Positions 63,311 to 64,000 of a DNA stretch of 64,000 bases are shown piece by piece. Both the position numbers and the translations under genes were made by a program. The stretch lies in NCBI GenBank assembly GCA_028583405.1, contig CM053251.1:4937983-5001982 (forward strand), written 5' to 3'. A model generated the notes under the pieces. It did no database searches, was not told where the DNA came from, and worked only from the letters and a program-made list of their open reading frames with translations. Position 1 is the first letter of the stretch, and each line of letters opens with the position of its first letter. The DNA comes from Pogonophryne albipinna. Taxonomy: Eukaryota; Chordata; Actinopteri; Perciformes; Artedidraconidae.

Positions 63311-63475
63311 TGAACAGAAAGACTTATTTTTTGTTTTAGACACATTAGTTTCATAAGTGATTTTATCATTTCCAACTAATTCAGCAGTTTTGCAGGAGCT
63401 ACCCACTGTGGCATGGGTTTAGTAACGCAGTGTCTGGCCCAGGGCAGAAGAGTTGCCCCCTTGTCGACACCTCCT

Positions 63476-64000
63476 CCACCCCCACCTCTACCAGCTCCAC
63501 CTCCTCCACCAGCTCCACCTCCTCCTCCAGCTCCACCTCCTCCACCTCCACCTCCACCAGCTCCACCTCCTCCACCTCCACCTCCTCCACCTCCACCAGC
63601 TCCACCTCCACCTCCACCTCCTCCACCTCCACCACCTCCTCCTCCTCCACCTCCACCTCCTCCTCCACCTCCTCCACCTCCTCCACCTCCACCTCCTCCA
63701 CCAGCTCCACCTCCTCCAGCTCCACCTCCTCCTCCTCCTCCTCCTCCTCCTCCTCCTCCTCCTCCTCCTCCTCCTCCTCCTCCACCTCATCCACCTCCTC
63801 CTCCTCCACCTCCTCCAGCTCCACCTCCTCCTCCTCCACCTCCTCCTCCACCTCCTCCTCCTCCACCTCCTCCTCCTCCACCTCCTCCAACTCCACCACC
63901 TCCTCCACCTCCTCCTCCACCTCCTCCTCCACCTCCTCCACCTCCACTTCCTCCACCTCCTCCACCAGCTCCACCTCCTCCAGCTCCACCTCCTCCACCT
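63476..64000 (+). repeat. Compound CCT/CCA trinucleotide array
   Basis: Over 500 bp of CTC, CAC and CAG triplets, with a pure CTC block at about 63728-63780, running off the window edge. The 199-codon Glu/Val and Arg/Trp frames on the minus strand come from the repeat and are not genes. Confidence 0.95.

Noticed and set aside
63399..63998. 199-codon Glu/Val-rich acidic frame on the minus strand
   Set aside because: Translation of the CCT/CCA triplet array; the neighbouring frame is equally open as Arg/Trp.

Overview
The window is vertebrate nuclear DNA, almost certainly from a ray-finned fish and probably a percomorph. It holds multi-exon immunoglobulin-superfamily coding sequence with GT-AG introns, very dense CA/GT dinucleotide arrays, and interspersed repeats of the short inverted-repeat kind common in teleosts. 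There is no bacterial-style gene organisation and no CRISPR array. Most long open frames are translations of simple repeats.

Main gene: from the left edge to about 52.5 kb the plus strand carries cadm3 (nectin-like 1 / SynCAM3), recognised from Ig-domain exons and a cytoplasmic tail nearly identical to vertebrate CADM3. Visible exons: second half of Ig1 (10587-10739), Ig2 in two exons (17933-18070, 29974-30144), Ig3 in two exons (32558-32648, 39263-39435), a 417-nt Ser/Thr/Pro-rich stalk exon (39853-40269), a possible 12-nt microexon (41098-41109), the transmembrane exon (43954-44079) and the terminal tail exon with stop codon (48752-48870). A 3'UTR of about 3.6 kb ends near a poly(A) signal at 52479. 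The signal-peptide exon and the first half of Ig1 were not found and must lie left of the window, so 1-10586 is read as intron.

Intergenic part (52.5-58.6 kb): dominated by a 3.2-kb element (53133-56325) with perfect 36-bp inverted ends, repeated subterminal motifs and a decayed minus-strand transposase-like gene. It sits in the second copy of a local tandem duplication, whose first copy serves as an empty-site reference.

Second gene: a purine-rich 5'UTR and a short signal-peptide exon (59060-59105, plus strand) start another secreted or membrane protein whose remaining exons lie beyond the window. An IGSF9-like gene is a guess from the exon form and from human synteny. Its first intron holds alternating GT/CA arrays and ends in a CCT/CCA array.

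The introns record nested transposition: a Harbinger-like element with a Myb-like remnant inside another repeat, a solo LTR with a 5-bp target duplication inside an inverted-repeat element, a TTAA-flanked element inside a LINE tail inside a related element, and several more elements with inverted ends. Minisatellites have units of 12, 24, 33, 36 and 37 bp. Repeats also crowd the cadm3 splice sites: CA tracts just after three donors and long pyrimidine tracts before several acceptors.
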